The notes: generated by a model from the letters alone, not told the origin. Shown: positions 23,419 through 33,750, numbered from the stretch's first letter. The stretch: DNA of 64,000 nt from an uncultured Acetatifactor sp. (GCA_947625675.1 CANQPH010000002.1:35811-99810), one strand, 5' to 3'. Numbers and translations: made by a program.

Positions 23419-25092
23419 TTATTGCTGCAAATCGTCCCCGTCGAACACCTCGCTGATGGGCGCTCCTGCCGGAACCATGGGGAACACCTTGTCGTCCTCC
23501 GGGATGATGCATTCGATCAGCACCGGAGCCTTCAAGTCAATGGCCCTGCGGATGGCGGGCTCCACCTCTTCCTTGGTCGTCACCCGGATGGCTTCGCAGC
23601 CCAGGCCCTCCGCCACCTTGCAGAAATCCACCTTGTCCTCGAGCACGGTCTGAGAATACCGCTTTCCATAGAACAGGGTCTGCCACTGACGGACCATCCC
23701 CAGCACCCTGTTGTTGATCACCACCTGGATGATGGGAATGTTGTAACGGCTGGCGGTGGCCAGTTCCTGCATGTTCATGCGGAAACACCCGTCCCCCGCA
23801 ATGTTGATGCAGATTTTGTCCGGCTGCCCGATCTGGGCTCCGATGCAGGCCCCCAGACCGTAACCCATGGTGCCCAGGCCACCGGAGGACAAAAAGGTCC
23901 GGGGCTCTGTAAACTGATAATACTGAGCCGTCCACATCTGGTGCTGGCCCACGTCCGTGGTCATGATGGCCTTGCCTTCCGTCACCCGGTCTATGGTCTC
24001 GATCACATAAGGACAGGACAATGCGGAATGATCGTACTTCAACGGATATTTCGTCTTCATCTCCTGGATGTGGTTGATCCATTCCGGATGGGACGCCTGC
24101 GTCAATTTGCCGTTCAGTTCGGTCAAAATGACTTTCAAATCTCCCACCAGGGAAGCGTCCGCATGGATGTTCTTGTTGATTTCCGCCGCATCGATATCGA
24201 TATGGATGACCTTGGCGTTTTCTGCGAAACGCTTGGGATTGCCGATCACTCGATCCGAGAAGCGGGCTCCCAGGGCGATCAGCAGATCACATTCGCTCAC
24301 GCCCAGGTTGGAGGTCTTGGTACCGTGCATGCCGATCATGCCGGTATAACGATAGCTCTTGCCGTCAAAAGCGCCCTTCCCCATCAGGGTGTCGCAGACC
24401 GGCGCATCGATGAGCTCCGCAAACTTCGCCACTTCCTCCGAAGCGCCGGAAATCACCGCTCCGCCGCCCAGGTAAATATAAGGCTTTTTCGCCTTCCCGA
24501 TCAGCTCCAGCGCCTTTTCCAGCTCTTCCTCCGTATAACGGTTGAGCCGCTCCCTTTCCTTGGGAACCTGGGGCGTATACTCGCAGACCGCCGCCGTCAC
24601 GTCCTTGGTGATATCCACCAGAACCGGGCCGGGCCGACCGCTTTTGGCAATGTGGAACGCCTTGCGGAGCGTGTCCGCCAGAACCTCCACATTTTTCACG
24701 ATATAACCGTGCTTGGTAATGGGCATGGTCACGCCGGCGATGTCCACCTCCTGGAAGGTGTCCTTTCCCAAAAGGGGAAGGTTCACGTTGGCCGTGATGG
24801 CCACCATGGGCACGGAATCCATATAAGCCGTGGCGATGCCCGTCACCAGGTTGGTGGCGCCGGGGCCGCTGGTGGCCATGCAGACCCCCACCTTGCCGGT
24901 GGCCCTGGCATAGCCGTCCGCCGCATGGGCCGCCCCCTGCTCATGGGAGGTCAGGATGTGCCGGATCTCGCCGCTGTGTTTATAGAGAGCGTCATAGATG
25001 TTCAGAATGGTTCCGCCAGGATAGCCGAAGACGGTGTCTACGCCCTGTTCCTTCAAGCACTCTATGACGATTTCAGAACCTGTAAGCTGCAT
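23419..25092 (-). CDS. ilvB: Acetolactate synthase, large (catalytic) subunit
   Basis: 557 aa with AAGGAG upstream of ATG 25092. The ThDP glutamate region HEQGAAHAADGYAR, the FAD/central domain (YLGGGAVISGA) and the ThDP-Mg motif GDGCFRMNMQELATA are present. It condenses pyruvate, or pyruvate with 2-oxobutyrate, in valine, leucine and isoleucine synthesis. No small regulatory subunit (ilvN) or ilvC is visible nearby. It follows ilvD by 84 bp, a spacer that forms a nested hairpin directly before the ribosome site. Confidence 0.95.
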   Translation of the reverse strand: MQLTGSEIVIECLKEQGVDTVFGYPGGTILNIYDALYKHSGEIRHILTSHEQGAAHAADGYARATGKVGVCMATSGPGATNLVTGIATAYMDSVPMVAITANVNLPLLGKDTFQEVDIAGVTMPITKHGYIVKNVEVLADTLRKAFHIAKSGRPGPVLVDITKDVTAAVCEYTPQVPKERERLNRYTEEELEKALELIGKAKKPYIYLGGGAVISGASEEVAKFAELIDAPVCDTLMGKGAFDGKSYRYTGMIGMHGTKTSNLGVSECDLLIALGARFSDRVIGNPKRFAENAKVIHIDIDAAEINKNIHADASLVGDLKVILTELNGKLTQASHPEWINHIQEMKTKYPLKYDHSALSCPYVIETIDRVTEGKAIMTTDVGQHQMWTAQYYQFTEPRTFLSSGGLGTMGYGLGACIGAQIGQPDKICINIAGDGCFRMNMQELATASRYNIPIIQVVINNRVLGMVRQWQTLFYGKRYSQTVLEDKVDFCKVAEGLGCEAIRVTTKEEVEPAIRRAIDLKAPVLIECIIPEDDKVFPMVPAGAPISEVFDGDDLQQ

Positions 25093-25107
25093 GTTGTTTT
25101 CTCCTTT

Positions 25108-25150
25108 CTGACGGAATGCGTTCCCTCCATAAGGGAATATTTTCCGTCAG
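25108..25150 (-). promoter_or_regulatory. Nested hairpin directly upstream of the ilvB ribosome site
   Basis: On the minus strand CTGACGGAA (25142-25150) pairs with TTCCGTCAG (25108-25116), enclosing a second stem TTCCCT/AGGGAA (25121-25137). The stem ends just before the AAGGAG of ilvB. There is no T run, so it is more likely an mRNA processing, stability or translation-control element than a terminator. Confidence 0.5.
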
Positions 25151-25176
25151 CGCTTTCGATATATTATTTTCCCTGA

Positions 25177-26850
25177 TCATTGCCTGGAGGGTATTTCCAG
25201 CACCGCTCCCCGGTTGCCGCTGGTCACCAGCTCCCGGTACCTGCTCAAATAACCGGTGGTCACCTGAGGCTCCCTGGGCTGCCATTTTTCCCGGCGCTCT
25301 GCCAGTTCCTCATCGGAAACCAGCACGTCCAGCCTGTTCTCCGGAATGTTGATCCGGATGATATCCCCTTCCTCCACCAGGGCGATGGGGCCGCCCACCG
25401 CAGCTTCGGGAGAAACGTGGCCGATGGAAGCGCCTCTGGAAGCGCCGGAAAATCTGCCGTCGGTGATCAGGGCCACGGAAGAGCCCAGTCCCATGCCCGC
25501 AATGGCGGAGGTGGGATTCAGCATTTCCCGCATGCCGGGACCGCCCTTGGGGCCCTCGTAGCGGATCACCACCACGTCCCCGGCCACGATCCTGCCGCCT
25601 TTGATGGCATCGATGGCGTCCTCCTCGCAGTCAAAGACCCTGGCGGGGCCTTCATGCACCAGCATTTCAGGAGCCACGGCGGAGCGCTTCACCACCCCGC
25701 TGTCCGGGGCAAGATTGCCCTTCAGCACAGCGATTCCGCCAGTCTCGGAATAAGGATTCTCCACGGGGCGTATCACCTCGGGATTCTTGTTGACGCACCC
25801 GCTGATATTTTCCCCGATGGTCTTGCCCGTCACGGTCATGCAGTCCAGGTGCAGAAGGTTCTTCTTGGTCAGCTCGTTCATCACCGCATAGACGCCCCCC
25901 GCCTCGTTCAGGTCTTCCATGTAGGTAGGGCCTGCCGGAGCCAGATGGCAGAGATTCGGGGTGACGGCGGACAGTTCGTTGGCGATATCCACGTTCAGTT
26001 CCACCCCGGCCTCTCTGGCGATGGCGGGAAGGTGCAGCATGGAATTGGTGGAGCAGCCCAGGGCCATGTCCACGGTCAAGGCGTTCAGGAAGGCCTTTTC
26101 CGTCATGATGTCCCGGGGCCTGATATCCTTTTTCACCAGCTCCATGATCTGCATGCCCGCATGTTTGGCCAGGCGGATCCGTTCGGAATAAACCGCAGGG
26201 ATAGTGCCGTTGCCTCTCAGGCCCATGCCCAGAGCTTCCGTCAGGCAGTTCATGGAATTGGCCGTGTACATGCCGGAGCAGGAACCGCAGGTGGGACACA
26301 CCTTTTCCTCAAATTCCGCCAGCTCTTCCATGCTCATGGTGCCAGCCGCCACGCTGCCCACCGCTTCAAACATGGAAGACAGGCTTCTCTTCTGCCCGTG
26401 GACATGACCGGCCATCATGGGGCCGCCGGACACGAAAATGGTGGGGATGTTCACCCGGGCCGCCGCCATGAGCAGGCCGGGCACGTTTTTGTCACAGTTG
26501 GGGATGCAGACTAACCCATCGAAGCCGTGGGCCAGGGCCATACATTCCGTGCTGTCCGCGATCAGATCCCGGGTCACCAGGGAATATTTCATCCCGATAT
26601 GTCCCATGGCGATGCCGTCACAGACTGCGATGGCTGGAAATACCACCGGCATGCCGCCCGCTATGGCCACTCCCATTTTCACCGCTTCCGCAATCTTGTC
26701 CAGGTTCATGTGTCCCGGCACGATCTCATTATAGGAGCTGACGATGCCGATCATGGGACGCCTGCGCTCCTCCTCCGTAAATCCCAATGCGTTAAAAAGA
26801 CTTCTGTGGGGCGCCTGGGCGGTGCCCGTCTTTACAGAATCACTTCTCAT
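25177..26850 (-). CDS. ilvD: Dihydroxy-acid dehydratase
   Basis: 557 aa, start ATG 26850 after AGAGGT. The Fe-S cysteines are in PNCDKNVPG and [19 protein letters not shown], and the conserved [12 protein letters not shown] and [10 protein letters not shown] motifs are intact. It dehydrates dihydroxy-isovalerate and dihydroxy-methylvalerate in branched-chain amino acid synthesis. Middle gene of leuB-ilvD-ilvB. Confidence 0.96.
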   Translation of the reverse strand: MRSDSVKTGTAQAPHRSLFNALGFTEEERRRPMIGIVSSYNEIVPGHMNLDKIAEAVKMGVAIAGGMPVVFPAIAVCDGIAMGHIGMKYSLVTRDLIADSTECMALAHGFDGLVCIPNCDKNVPGLLMAAARVNIPTIFVSGGPMMAGHVHGQKRSLSSMFEAVGSVAAGTMSMEELAEFEEKVCPTCGSCSGMYTANSMNCLTEALGMGLRGNGTIPAVYSERIRLAKHAGMQIMELVKKDIRPRDIMTEKAFLNALTVDMALGCSTNSMLHLPAIAREAGVELNVDIANELSAVTPNLCHLAPAGPTYMEDLNEAGGVYAVMNELTKKNLLHLDCMTVTGKTIGENISGCVNKNPEVIRPVENPYSETGGIAVLKGNLAPDSGVVKRSAVAPEMLVHEGPARVFDCEEDAIDAIKGGRIVAGDVVVIRYEGPKGGPGMREMLNPTSAIAGMGLGSSVALITDGRFSGASRGASIGHVSPEAAVGGPIALVEEGDIIRINIPENRLDVLVSDEELAERREKWQPREPQVTTGYLSRYRELVTSGNRGAVLEIPSRQ

Positions 26851-26870
26851 GCTTTCTACCTCTTTTCTTA

Positions 26871-26994
26871 TTCATCAGCCTATTTTGCTCGCTGGTCCGC
26901 TTCACGATTCCATGCTCCGGCGGTTCGTCTTGTTCATCAGCCAATTCTGTCCACCGATCCGCTTCACGATTCCACGCTCCGGCGGTTCGCCTTG
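26871..26994. repeat. Two tandem 62-bp direct repeats between leuB and ilvD
   Basis: Copies 26871-26932 and 26933-26994 agree at 53 of 62 positions by direct comparison. The shared core is CCGCTTCACGATTCCA and CTCCGGCGGTTCG. They fill most of the 188-bp spacer between the leuB stop and ilvD start. Neither copy shows a clear stem-loop or an ORF with a ribosome site. Confidence 0.8.
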
Positions 26995-27038
26995 TTCCAG
27001 TGAAGGAACCAGGCGCATCAGTTTTTCATACCGGCCTC

Positions 27039-28121
27039 TCAGATCCGCTCCGCCAGCAGATCTCCCATCTGGCTGCAGCCCACCTTGATGCAGCCCTCGG
27101 ACATGATATCTCCCGTGCGGTATCCATCCTTCAGGACCTGCTTCACCGCCGCTTCCACGGCGTCCGCCTCTTTGTCCAAGTCGAAGCTGTAACGCAGCAT
27201 CATGGCTGCGCTGAGCACCGTGGCGATGGGATTGGCGATATCCTGTCCCGCAATGTCCGGGGCGGAGCCATGGCTGGGCTCGTAGAGGCCGAACTTCGTG
27301 TCGTTTAAGCTGGCGCTGGCCAACATCCCGATGGAACCGGTGACCATGCTGGCCTCATCGGAAAGGATATCTCCGAACATATTTTCCGTCAGAATCACGT
27401 CGAACTGGGCCGGATCCTTCACCAGCTGCATGGCGCAGTTGTCCACCAGCATGTGCTCCAGCTTCACCTCGGGATAATCCAGAGCCACCTCTTCCACCAC
27501 TTTTCTCCAGAGCCGGGAGGAATCCAGCACGTTGGCCTTGTCCACGCTGGTCACCTTCTTCCGGCGTTTCATGGCGATGTCAAAGCCCTTGACGGCGATG
27601 CGCCGGATCTCGTTCTCGTCATATACCAGGGTGTCGATGGCCTTGCGGACGCCGTTCTCTTCCACGGTCTTCCGCTCTCCGAAATAAAGGCCGCCGGTCA
27701 GCTCCCGCATGATCAGCATGTCAAAACCGACCCTGCTGATCTCCTCCTTCAGGGGGCAGGCCCCCGCCAGTTCATCGTAAAGCACCGCCGGGCGCAGGTT
27801 GGCAAAGAGGTTCAGGGCCTTACGGATCCCCAAAAGCCCCGCTTCCGGCCGCAGATTGGGGGGCAGCTTGTACCAGGGGGATTTGGTGGTGTCCCCTCCG
27901 ATGGAGCCCATCAGCACCGCATCCGCCGCCTTCGCCGTGGCGATGGCCTCTTCCGTCAGGGGCACGCCATATGCATCGATGGAAGCCCCTCCCATCAAAA
28001 TATCCGTAAAAATCATATCGTGGCCGAACTTGTCCGCCACCTTTTCCAGTACTTTCTTGGCCTCTCTGACGATCTCCGGGCCAATCCCGTCGCCGGGAAT
28101 GCAAGTGATATGTAATTCCAT
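27039..28121 (-). CDS. leuB: 3-isopropylmalate dehydrogenase
   Basis: 360 aa. ATG 28121 has GAGGG upstream and begins at the family start [17 protein letters not shown]; the longer frame to 28310 runs into the structured repeat and is not used. [15 protein letters not shown] and [13 protein letters not shown] are the NAD- and substrate-site signatures. It oxidatively decarboxylates 3-isopropylmalate in leucine synthesis. leuA, leuC and leuD are not in the window; they probably lie elsewhere. Confidence 0.95.
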   Translation of the reverse strand: MELHITCIPGDGIGPEIVREAKKVLEKVADKFGHDMIFTDILMGGASIDAYGVPLTEEAIATAKAADAVLMGSIGGDTTKSPWYKLPPNLRPEAGLLGIRKALNLFANLRPAVLYDELAGACPLKEEISRVGFDMLIMRELTGGLYFGERKTVEENGVRKAIDTLVYDENEIRRIAVKGFDIAMKRRKKVTSVDKANVLDSSRLWRKVVEEVALDYPEVKLEHMLVDNCAMQLVKDPAQFDVILTENMFGDILSDEASMVTGSIGMLASASLNDTKFGLYEPSHGSAPDIAGQDIANPIATVLSAAMMLRYSFDLDKEADAVEAAVKQVLKDGYRTGDIMSEGCIKVGCSQMGDLLAERI

Positions 28122-28294
28122 GTTCCCTCGTTTCTGCGCCTGGGGCGCTGGTGAATGTATTATGTGATTGTTTTGGTGGAGCATTTCTGAGTGGGACGTA
28201 AAGTTAGAGACGCAGGTTCCGATTTCGAGTGTAAGTTCCTTTCGAGCGTGAAGGCTGTGCGCAGGGACTGCTTTCGGCGAGGGATCTTCAGGCC

Positions 28295-28428
28295 CGGCAA
28301 AAGGGCACACGTCACAAATGTGACGTGTGCATCCTGCGTAAGAAAGCGTGTGGGAAAGCTAGCTTTCCCAACCGCTTTTTCACGCAGGATGTCTACGCCG
28401 CCGCAAGCGGCGGCAGACCCTTTTGCCG
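28295..28428. repeat. Structured intergenic repeat, copy B
   Basis: Same architecture as copy A. Outer 11-bp stem CGGCAAAAGGG (28295-28305) with CCCTTTTGCCG (28418-28428). Hairpin 1 is CACACGTCACA/TGTGACGTGTG (28306-28329). The central hairpin (28330-28391) has base CATCCTGCGT/ACGCAGGATG and the same 18-bp tip GGGAAAGCTAGCTTTCCC (28352-28369). Hairpin 3 is GCCGCCGC/GCGGCGGC (28397-28414). Arms differ from copy A by paired changes. The asymmetric bases flanking the tip are GTG/AAC here and GTT/ACA in A, meaning the central hairpin is inverted. It occupies the 410-bp spacer 28122-28531 between leuB and yajC; nothing else in that spacer looks coding. Confidence 0.85.
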
Positions 28429-28531
28429 AGAACTGATCATTGATCACTCCGTCCCTTAGCCCCTTCACAGAAAAAGGACTGTGCCGCATCATACGTCAAC
28501 AGTCCCCTCCATACCCGGTGCTTCGGAATCC

Positions 28532-28849
28532 TTATGCCTCCTCCGCCTTCTCCACACGGGAAATTGCAGACTTTTCCATAGGAATACGACAATTCTTGTT
28601 GTTCCCGAACTCCACGATCACGGTATCATCCGTAATGTCAATGATCACGCCGTAGAAGCCGCTGGTGGTCAGGACGTAGTCTCCGATCTCCAGGGCCGCC
28701 AGCATGGCCGCCACTCTTTTCTGTTCCTTTTTCTGGGGCCGGAACATGAAGAACCATATGGCTCCGATAAAGATTGCATAGAATATGATCATGGCTCCCA
28801 GACTCATGCCTGCGGATGGGGCTGACGCCTCCGTCAATAATACGTTCAT
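28532..28849 (-). CDS. yajC: Preprotein translocase subunit YajC
   Basis: 105 aa. AGGAGGA precedes ATG 28849. One membrane helix (AMIIFYAIFIGAIWFFMFRPQ) is followed by the conserved RPQKKEQKRVAAMLAALEIGDYVLTTSGFYG. YajC is an accessory of the SecDF part of the Sec translocon. The tgt-yajC order matches the common bacterial arrangement. Confidence 0.95.
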   Translation of the reverse strand: MNVLLTEASAPSAGMSLGAMIIFYAIFIGAIWFFMFRPQKKEQKRVAAMLAALEIGDYVLTTSGFYGVIIDITDDTVIVEFGNNKNCRIPMEKSAISRVEKAEEA

Positions 28850-28947
28850 GTGTTTTCCTCCTGATTTCTCTCTTTCGAGCGCCTTATACTATAATACACA
28901 AAACTCTCATGGTAGGCAAGCAGTTTCTGCAAAAGAATCTATTTTTT

Positions 28948-30087
28948 TCATAATTCTTCTTCCGGCGCCGCCATTCGTTCCAGCTTCTGCTTTTTGTAGG
29001 CAGCAAAACAGCCCCGGTCCAGGGAGTCTCGGATCTCCGTCATCATGGTATTGTAAAAATAGAGGTTATGGAGCACTGCCAGCCGCATGCCCAGCATTTC
29101 CTTGGCCTTCAAAAGGTGCCGGATATAGGCCCGGGAATATCGCTTGCAGGCGGGGCACTGGCAGCCCTCTTCGATGGGTCTGTCGTCCAGTTCGTATTTC
29201 GCATTGAACAGGTTGATCTTGCCGTGATTGGTGTAGAGGTGTCCGTGCCGTCCGTTCCGGGAAGGGTACACACAGTCGAAGAAATCCACGCCTCTCTCCA
29301 CCCCTTCCAAAATGTTGGCGGGAGTGCCCACGCCCATGAGATAAGTGGGCTTTTCCAAAGGCAGGTACGGCACCACTTCCTCCAGAATGTAGTACATTTC
29401 CTCGTGGGTCTCCCCCACGGCCAGTCCCCCCACGGCATAACCGTCCAGGTCCAGTTCCGAGATTCTCTTGGCGTGCTCTATGCGAATGTCCGCATAGACG
29501 GCCCCCTGGTTGATGCCGAACAGCATCTGTCTGGGATTGATGGTATCCTCCAGGGAATTCAGCCGGTCCATTTCTTTTTTACAGCGTTCCAGCCATCTGG
29601 TGGTGCGGTCCACGGAGGGCTGCACATATTCCCGTTCCGCCTTGCTGGGAGGACATTCATCGAAGGCCATGGCGATGGTGGACGCCAGGTTGGACTGGAT
29701 CCGCATGCTCTCCTCCGGCCCCATGAAAATCTTCCTGCCGTCGATGTGGGAGTTGAAATAAACTCCTTCTTCCTTGATCTTGCGCAGGCCCGCCAGGGAA
29801 AACACCTGGAAACCGCCGGAATCCGTGAGAATGGGCTTCTCCCAGGACATGAACTTGTGCAGACCGCCAAGCTGCCTGATGATCTGGTCCCCTGGACGCA
29901 CGTGAAGGTGATAGGTGTTGGACAATTCCACCTGGGTTCCGATCTGTTCCAGATCCGAGGTGGCCACGGCCCCCTTGATGGCCCCCACGGTACCCACGTT
30001 CATGAACACCGGGGTCTGGATCACCCCGTGCACCGTGTGGAATTCTCCCCGTTTGGCCCGGCCTTCCTGTTTTAGCAGTCGATACAT
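28948..30087 (-). CDS. tgt: Queuine tRNA-ribosyltransferase
   Basis: 379 aa. The barrel motifs LTDSGGFQVFSL and VGGLAVGE carry the active-site Asp and guanine pocket, and the zinc site CQCPACKRYSRAYIRHL is complete. It exchanges guanine 34 of GUN-anticodon tRNAs for preQ1, the entry to queuosine. It lies 43 bp behind aroC and 98 bp before yajC, probably one transcript. Confidence 0.96.
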   Translation of the reverse strand: MYRLLKQEGRAKRGEFHTVHGVIQTPVFMNVGTVGAIKGAVATSDLEQIGTQVELSNTYHLHVRPGDQIIRQLGGLHKFMSWEKPILTDSGGFQVFSLAGLRKIKEEGVYFNSHIDGRKIFMGPEESMRIQSNLASTIAMAFDECPPSKAEREYVQPSVDRTTRWLERCKKEMDRLNSLEDTINPRQMLFGINQGAVYADIRIEHAKRISELDLDGYAVGGLAVGETHEEMYYILEEVVPYLPLEKPTYLMGVGTPANILEGVERGVDFFDCVYPSRNGRHGHLYTNHGKINLFNAKYELDDRPIEEGCQCPACKRYSRAYIRHLLKAKEMLGMRLAVLHNLYFYNTMMTEIRDSLDRGCFAAYKKQKLERMAAPEEEL

Positions 30088-30130
30088 CTACTTCGATTCC
30101 TTTCCATATAAAATAGGAGGACAAACGGGT

Positions 30131-31240
30131 CTATCCTTTGTCCGGAACGTAAAATTTCATCAGGGAATCCATCCGGGAGGACAGATTGACCATCAAGGCA
30201 TCCGCCAGCGTAATGGCTACCATGGATTCCATGACCACCACCGCCCTGGGAACAATGACGGGATCGTGTCTCCCCTTGATCTGCAGCTCGATCTCTTCTC
30301 CCCCCTTTGTCACAGTCCGCTGGGGAAGATAAATGGAAGGCGTAGGCTTCACATAAGCCCGCACCAAAACTCTGCTGCCGTCACTGATGCCGCCCAGGAT
30401 CCCTCCGGCGTGGTTGGAGGTCTTCACGACTCTTCCCTCCTCCATCCGGAAGCCGTCGTTGTTCTCGCTTCCCTTCCGGCGGGCGACTTCCATGCCTTCT
30501 CCCACCTCCACGGCCTTCACCGCCCCGATGGACATCAGGGCCTTGGCCAGATTGGCGTCCAGCTTTTCAAAGACCGGATCCCCGATCCCCGCCGGCAGCC
30601 CATCCACCAGACATTCCATGCAGCCTCCCACGGAATCCCCGGCCTCTCTGGCCTTCTGCAGATAAGCCAGGGCCTCCTCGTCGGCCTGCCGGTCCGGCAT
30701 GGCCGTGGGGGTAGTCAGGATCGCCTCCGGATCGAACCGATCCTCCCTGATGGAAACGGGCCCGATGGAACGGGTATAGGCCTGCACCCGAATCCCAAGC
30801 TCCTTCAAAATCTTACAGGCGATGGCTCCGGCCGCCACCCGGCCCGCCGTCTCCCGGCCGGAGGAACGTCCGCCTCCCCGGTAATCCCGAAAACCGTATT
30901 TCTGATCATAAGTATAATCCCCATGGCCGGGTCTGTAACAGTCCGCCAAATTACCGTAATCCCCGGATCTCTGGGAAGTGTTGCGGATCAGGAGGGAAAT
31001 GGGCGTGCCCGTGGTGCGTCCCTCAAACACGCCGGACAGGATTTCCACCAGGTCCTCTTCCTTCCGCTGGGTCGTGACGGCGCTGGTGCCGGGCTTGCGC
31101 CGATCCAGATAAGGCTGAATATCCTCTTCCGACAGGGGCAGCCCCGCAGGACAGCCGTCCACCACCGCTCCGATGGCCTTGCCGTGGGACTCTCCCCAGG
31201 TCGTGATCCTAAATATCGTGCCGAACGCACTTCCAGCCAT
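30131..31240 (-). CDS. aroC: Chorismate synthase
   Basis: 369 aa. ATG 31240 has AAGGAGG with 9-nt spacing; the in-frame GTG at 31246 is too close to that site. Family motifs GESHGKAIGAVVDGCPAG, RRKPGTSAVTTQRKEED and GGGRSSGRETAGRV are intact. It converts EPSP to chorismate using reduced FMN, the last common step to aromatic amino acids. Confidence 0.96.
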   Translation of the reverse strand: MAGSAFGTIFRITTWGESHGKAIGAVVDGCPAGLPLSEEDIQPYLDRRKPGTSAVTTQRKEEDLVEILSGVFEGRTTGTPISLLIRNTSQRSGDYGNLADCYRPGHGDYTYDQKYGFRDYRGGGRSSGRETAGRVAAGAIACKILKELGIRVQAYTRSIGPVSIREDRFDPEAILTTPTAMPDRQADEEALAYLQKAREAGDSVGGCMECLVDGLPAGIGDPVFEKLDANLAKALMSIGAVKAVEVGEGMEVARRKGSENNDGFRMEEGRVVKTSNHAGGILGGISDGSRVLVRAYVKPTPSIYLPQRTVTKGGEEIELQIKGRHDPVIVPRAVVVMESMVAITLADALMVNLSSRMDSLMKFYVPDKG

Positions 31241-31398
31241 GCGCACAATCCTCCTTCAATAATTTCACAATTCCTTACCCGCACAAAATGAATTTCAGCG
31301 GCCTATTTTCCTCAAAACAGGCTCCAAGAAACAGGTTTCTGAGAGCAAGCTCTTTAGAACAAGTACCAGAAAACAGGCTCCAAAGGGCCATAATCTTC

Positions 31399-32460
31399 TC
31401 AACTCAATTTGTGGAACACGATGCAGTTGGGGGCGTCCACCTTGATCTCCGGCCCGTTCATCATGATCGTGTGCTTCTCCAGATCCACCTTGAAGAAGGT
31501 CATGGAATTGGATTCATGGTTCAGGGACACCAGGAACCTCTTGTCCGGGAACAGCTCCGCATCCTTGGGATAAGTGCCGCTGATGGGCAGGCAAAAATTC
31601 ATTTTCAGCGTTCCGTCCTCCGTGTTGACGTCGTAGACCACCACGGATTCATCTCCCGCATTGGAGCTCAAGAGATGCTTGTAATCCTGGGAAAAGCTCA
31701 GGGTGCTGGCGGCGCAGTTCTGCCGGTTCTCCTTGTCCAGGGTGGAAATGGTCTGGATCTTTTCAAAATAAGGATTGTCTCCCTGTTCCGTGTAGCGATA
31801 TACGTCAATAAAGCACTTCCATTCATGCAGAATATAAATGAACCTTCCGTCCTTGGAAATCTTGATGTGCCGGGGGGCAGATTCCAGTTCGCTGCGGATC
31901 ACGTCGGCCAGGGCCAGCTTCCCCCGCTGCAGATCCAGCCGGTAGACATTCACGTGATCCATTCCCTGATCGGCCACCAGCAGATATTTGTTGTCATGGG
32001 TCATCCGGGCGCAGTTGATGTGGGGACGGAAGTTCCGCTCCGCCACGCTGCCCAGGCCCTTATGATAGATCTCGTCGGTGATCCCGCCGATGGAGCCGTC
32101 TTCCCCAAGCCGCAGCACCGTCAGCTTGCCGTCATGGTAACCGGCCACGAACAGGTACCTGTCCGTATAATCCGTGGACAGATAGCATCCCCTCATTCCG
32201 TTGATGGGGGCGAAGTTAATCAGCTCCAGCCCGCCGTCTTTTTCAATCAAATAGGATTCCACGCCGAAATCCGTGATGGAATACAGATATTTCCGACTGT
32301 GGGAAACCGCAATATAGGATGAGTTGGAGATTTCCACCTTGTCCTTTTCGATGAATCTCCCTTTTTCCGTGTCCACGTCATAAATCTTAATACCGTGCTT
32401 ATCTCCCATGGTATAAGTGGATACATATGCCACATATTTCTCTTTTTTATTTTTCTCCAT
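31399..32460 (-). CDS. Lactonase-family seven-bladed propeller protein (6-phosphogluconolactonase-like)
   Basis: 353 aa. ATG 32460 follows AAGGG; upstream ORF sequence overlaps the divergent promoter and is not used. The chain consists of repeated strand patterns (YIAVSHSRKYLYSITDFG, YLFVAGYHDGKLTVLRL, HIKISKDGRFIYILHEW, DAELFPDKRFLVSLNHES), the Pgl/lactonase propeller family. Some members hydrolyse 6-phosphogluconolactone, but the true substrate here is unknown. A 7-bp CGCCGCC/GGCGGCG hairpin lies 15 bp before the start codon. It is divergent from potABCD. Confidence 0.82.
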   Translation of the reverse strand: MEKNKKEKYVAYVSTYTMGDKHGIKIYDVDTEKGRFIEKDKVEISNSSYIAVSHSRKYLYSITDFGVESYLIEKDGGLELINFAPINGMRGCYLSTDYTDRYLFVAGYHDGKLTVLRLGEDGSIGGITDEIYHKGLGSVAERNFRPHINCARMTHDNKYLLVADQGMDHVNVYRLDLQRGKLALADVIRSELESAPRHIKISKDGRFIYILHEWKCFIDVYRYTEQGDNPYFEKIQTISTLDKENRQNCAASTLSFSQDYKHLLSSNAGDESVVVYDVNTEDGTLKMNFCLPISGTYPKDAELFPDKRFLVSLNHESNSMTFFKVDLEKHTIMMNGPEIKVDAPNCIVFHKLS

Positions 32461-32560
32461 AATGACACCCTTCCCGCCGCCTCCAAGGGGCGGCGTTTCA
32501 CATTCTCCATAAAGTCTATCACAAATCTCAATTTTGTAAAATACTTTTCTTGAAAAATGA

Positions 32561-32589
32561 TTGACTTTCTGTAGGTTTCTGTATAAAAT
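32561..32589 (+). promoter_or_regulatory. Promoter of potABCD
   Basis: TTGACT (32561-32566) and TAAAAT (32584-32589) are 17 bp apart, about 88 bp before potA. No adjacent XRE/cupin regulator is present, though such a gene often precedes pot operons. Confidence 0.72.
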
Positions 32590-32676
32590 TGTAGTGCATG
32601 ATTCTACACAATCTCCATGGTCTGCCGGCGGCACTGGCAGCATGGGGAAATTTTTTAGGAAAGGCTGGTTGATGAA

Positions 32677-33750
32677 ATGAAAGACGTTTTGGTCGATCTG
32701 AACAACATCTCAAAATCTTTTGACGGTCATCTGGTTCTGGACGAATTGAACCTCTATGTCCGTGAAAACGAATTTTTGACGCTGCTTGGTCCCAGCGGCT
32801 GCGGCAAGACTACCACCCTGCGCATCCTGGGCGGCTTTGAAAAGCCCGACAAGGGCCAGGTCATTTTCAGCGGCAAGGATATCACCAACCTTCCCCCAAA
32901 TAAAAGGCAGCTTAACACGGTGTTCCAGAAGTATGCCCTTTTTCCCCACATGAACGTGGCGGAGAACATCGCCTTCGGTCTGAAGATCAAGAACAAGCCC
33001 AAATCCTATATTGACGACAAGATCAAGTATGCCCTGAAGCTGGTGAACCTGGACGGCTATGAGAAGCGGATGCCCGATTCCTTAAGCGGCGGCCAGCAGC
33101 AGCGGATCGCCATCGCCCGGGCCATCGTGAACGAGCCCAAGCTGCTGCTCCTGGACGAGCCCCTGGGCGCTCTGGACCTGAAACTGCGCCAGGACATGCA
33201 GTATGAACTGATCCGGCTGAAAAACGAGCTGGGCATCACCTTTATTTACGTGACCCATGACCAGGAGGAAGCCCTCACCATGTCCGACACCATCGTGGTC
33301 ATGAACCAGGGCTATATCCAGCAGATCGGTTCCCCGGAACGCATCTATAACGAGCCGGAGAATGCCTTCGTGGCGGATTTCATCGGGGACAGCAACATCA
33401 TCTCCTCCACCATGATCGAAGACCGTCTGGTGGAGATCCTGGGGGCGAGGTTCGCCTGCGTGGACGAGGGCTTCGGCACCAATCAGCCCGTGGACGTGGT
33501 GATCCGTCCGGAGGACGTGGAACTGGTCTCCCCCGCCGAGGGCACCATCCAGGGACGGGTGACCCATCTGATCTTCAAAGGCGTGCACTATGAAATGGAA
33601 GTGATGGCCAACGGTTTTGAATGGCTGGTCCATTCCACCCGCATGGTGACGCCTGGCACCGAGGTAGGCATCAAAGTGGATCCCTTCAATATCCAGATCA
33701 TGAAGAAGCCGGAATCCGAGGACGAGGAGGCCGTGGGAGTCAATGAGTAA
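32677..33750 (+). CDS. potA: Spermidine/putrescine import ATP-binding protein PotA
   Basis: 357 aa. ATG 32677 has AGGAAAGG upstream; an out-of-frame ATG at 32672 ends at once. Walker [10 protein letters not shown], signature [14 protein letters not shown], Walker [12 protein letters not shown] and a C-terminal TOBE-type domain ([11 protein letters not shown]) are visible. It powers polyamine uptake with PotB/C. It overlaps potB by 8 bp. Confidence 0.95.
   Translation: MKDVLVDLNNISKSFDGHLVLDELNLYVRENEFLTLLGPSGCGKTTTLRILGGFEKPDKGQVIFSGKDITNLPPNKRQLNTVFQKYALFPHMNVAENIAFGLKIKNKPKSYIDDKIKYALKLVNLDGYEKRMPDSLSGGQQQRIAIARAIVNEPKLLLLDEPLGALDLKLRQDMQYELIRLKNELGITFIYVTHDQEEALTMSDTIVVMNQGYIQQIGSPERIYNEPENAFVADFIGDSNIISSTMIEDRLVEILGARFACVDEGFGTNQPVDVVIRPEDVELVSPAEGTIQGRVTHLIFKGVHYEMEVMANGFEWLVHSTRMVTPGTEVGIKVDPFNIQIMKKPESEDEEAVGVNE

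Noticed and set aside
27039..28531. T-box or leucine attenuator upstream of leuB
   Set aside because: No AGGGTGGNACCGCG element, leader peptide with Leu codons, or terminator was found in either orientation.
30131..31246. GTG 31246 as aroC start
   Set aside because: It lies 3 nt from the AAGGAGG site; ATG 31240 has proper spacing.
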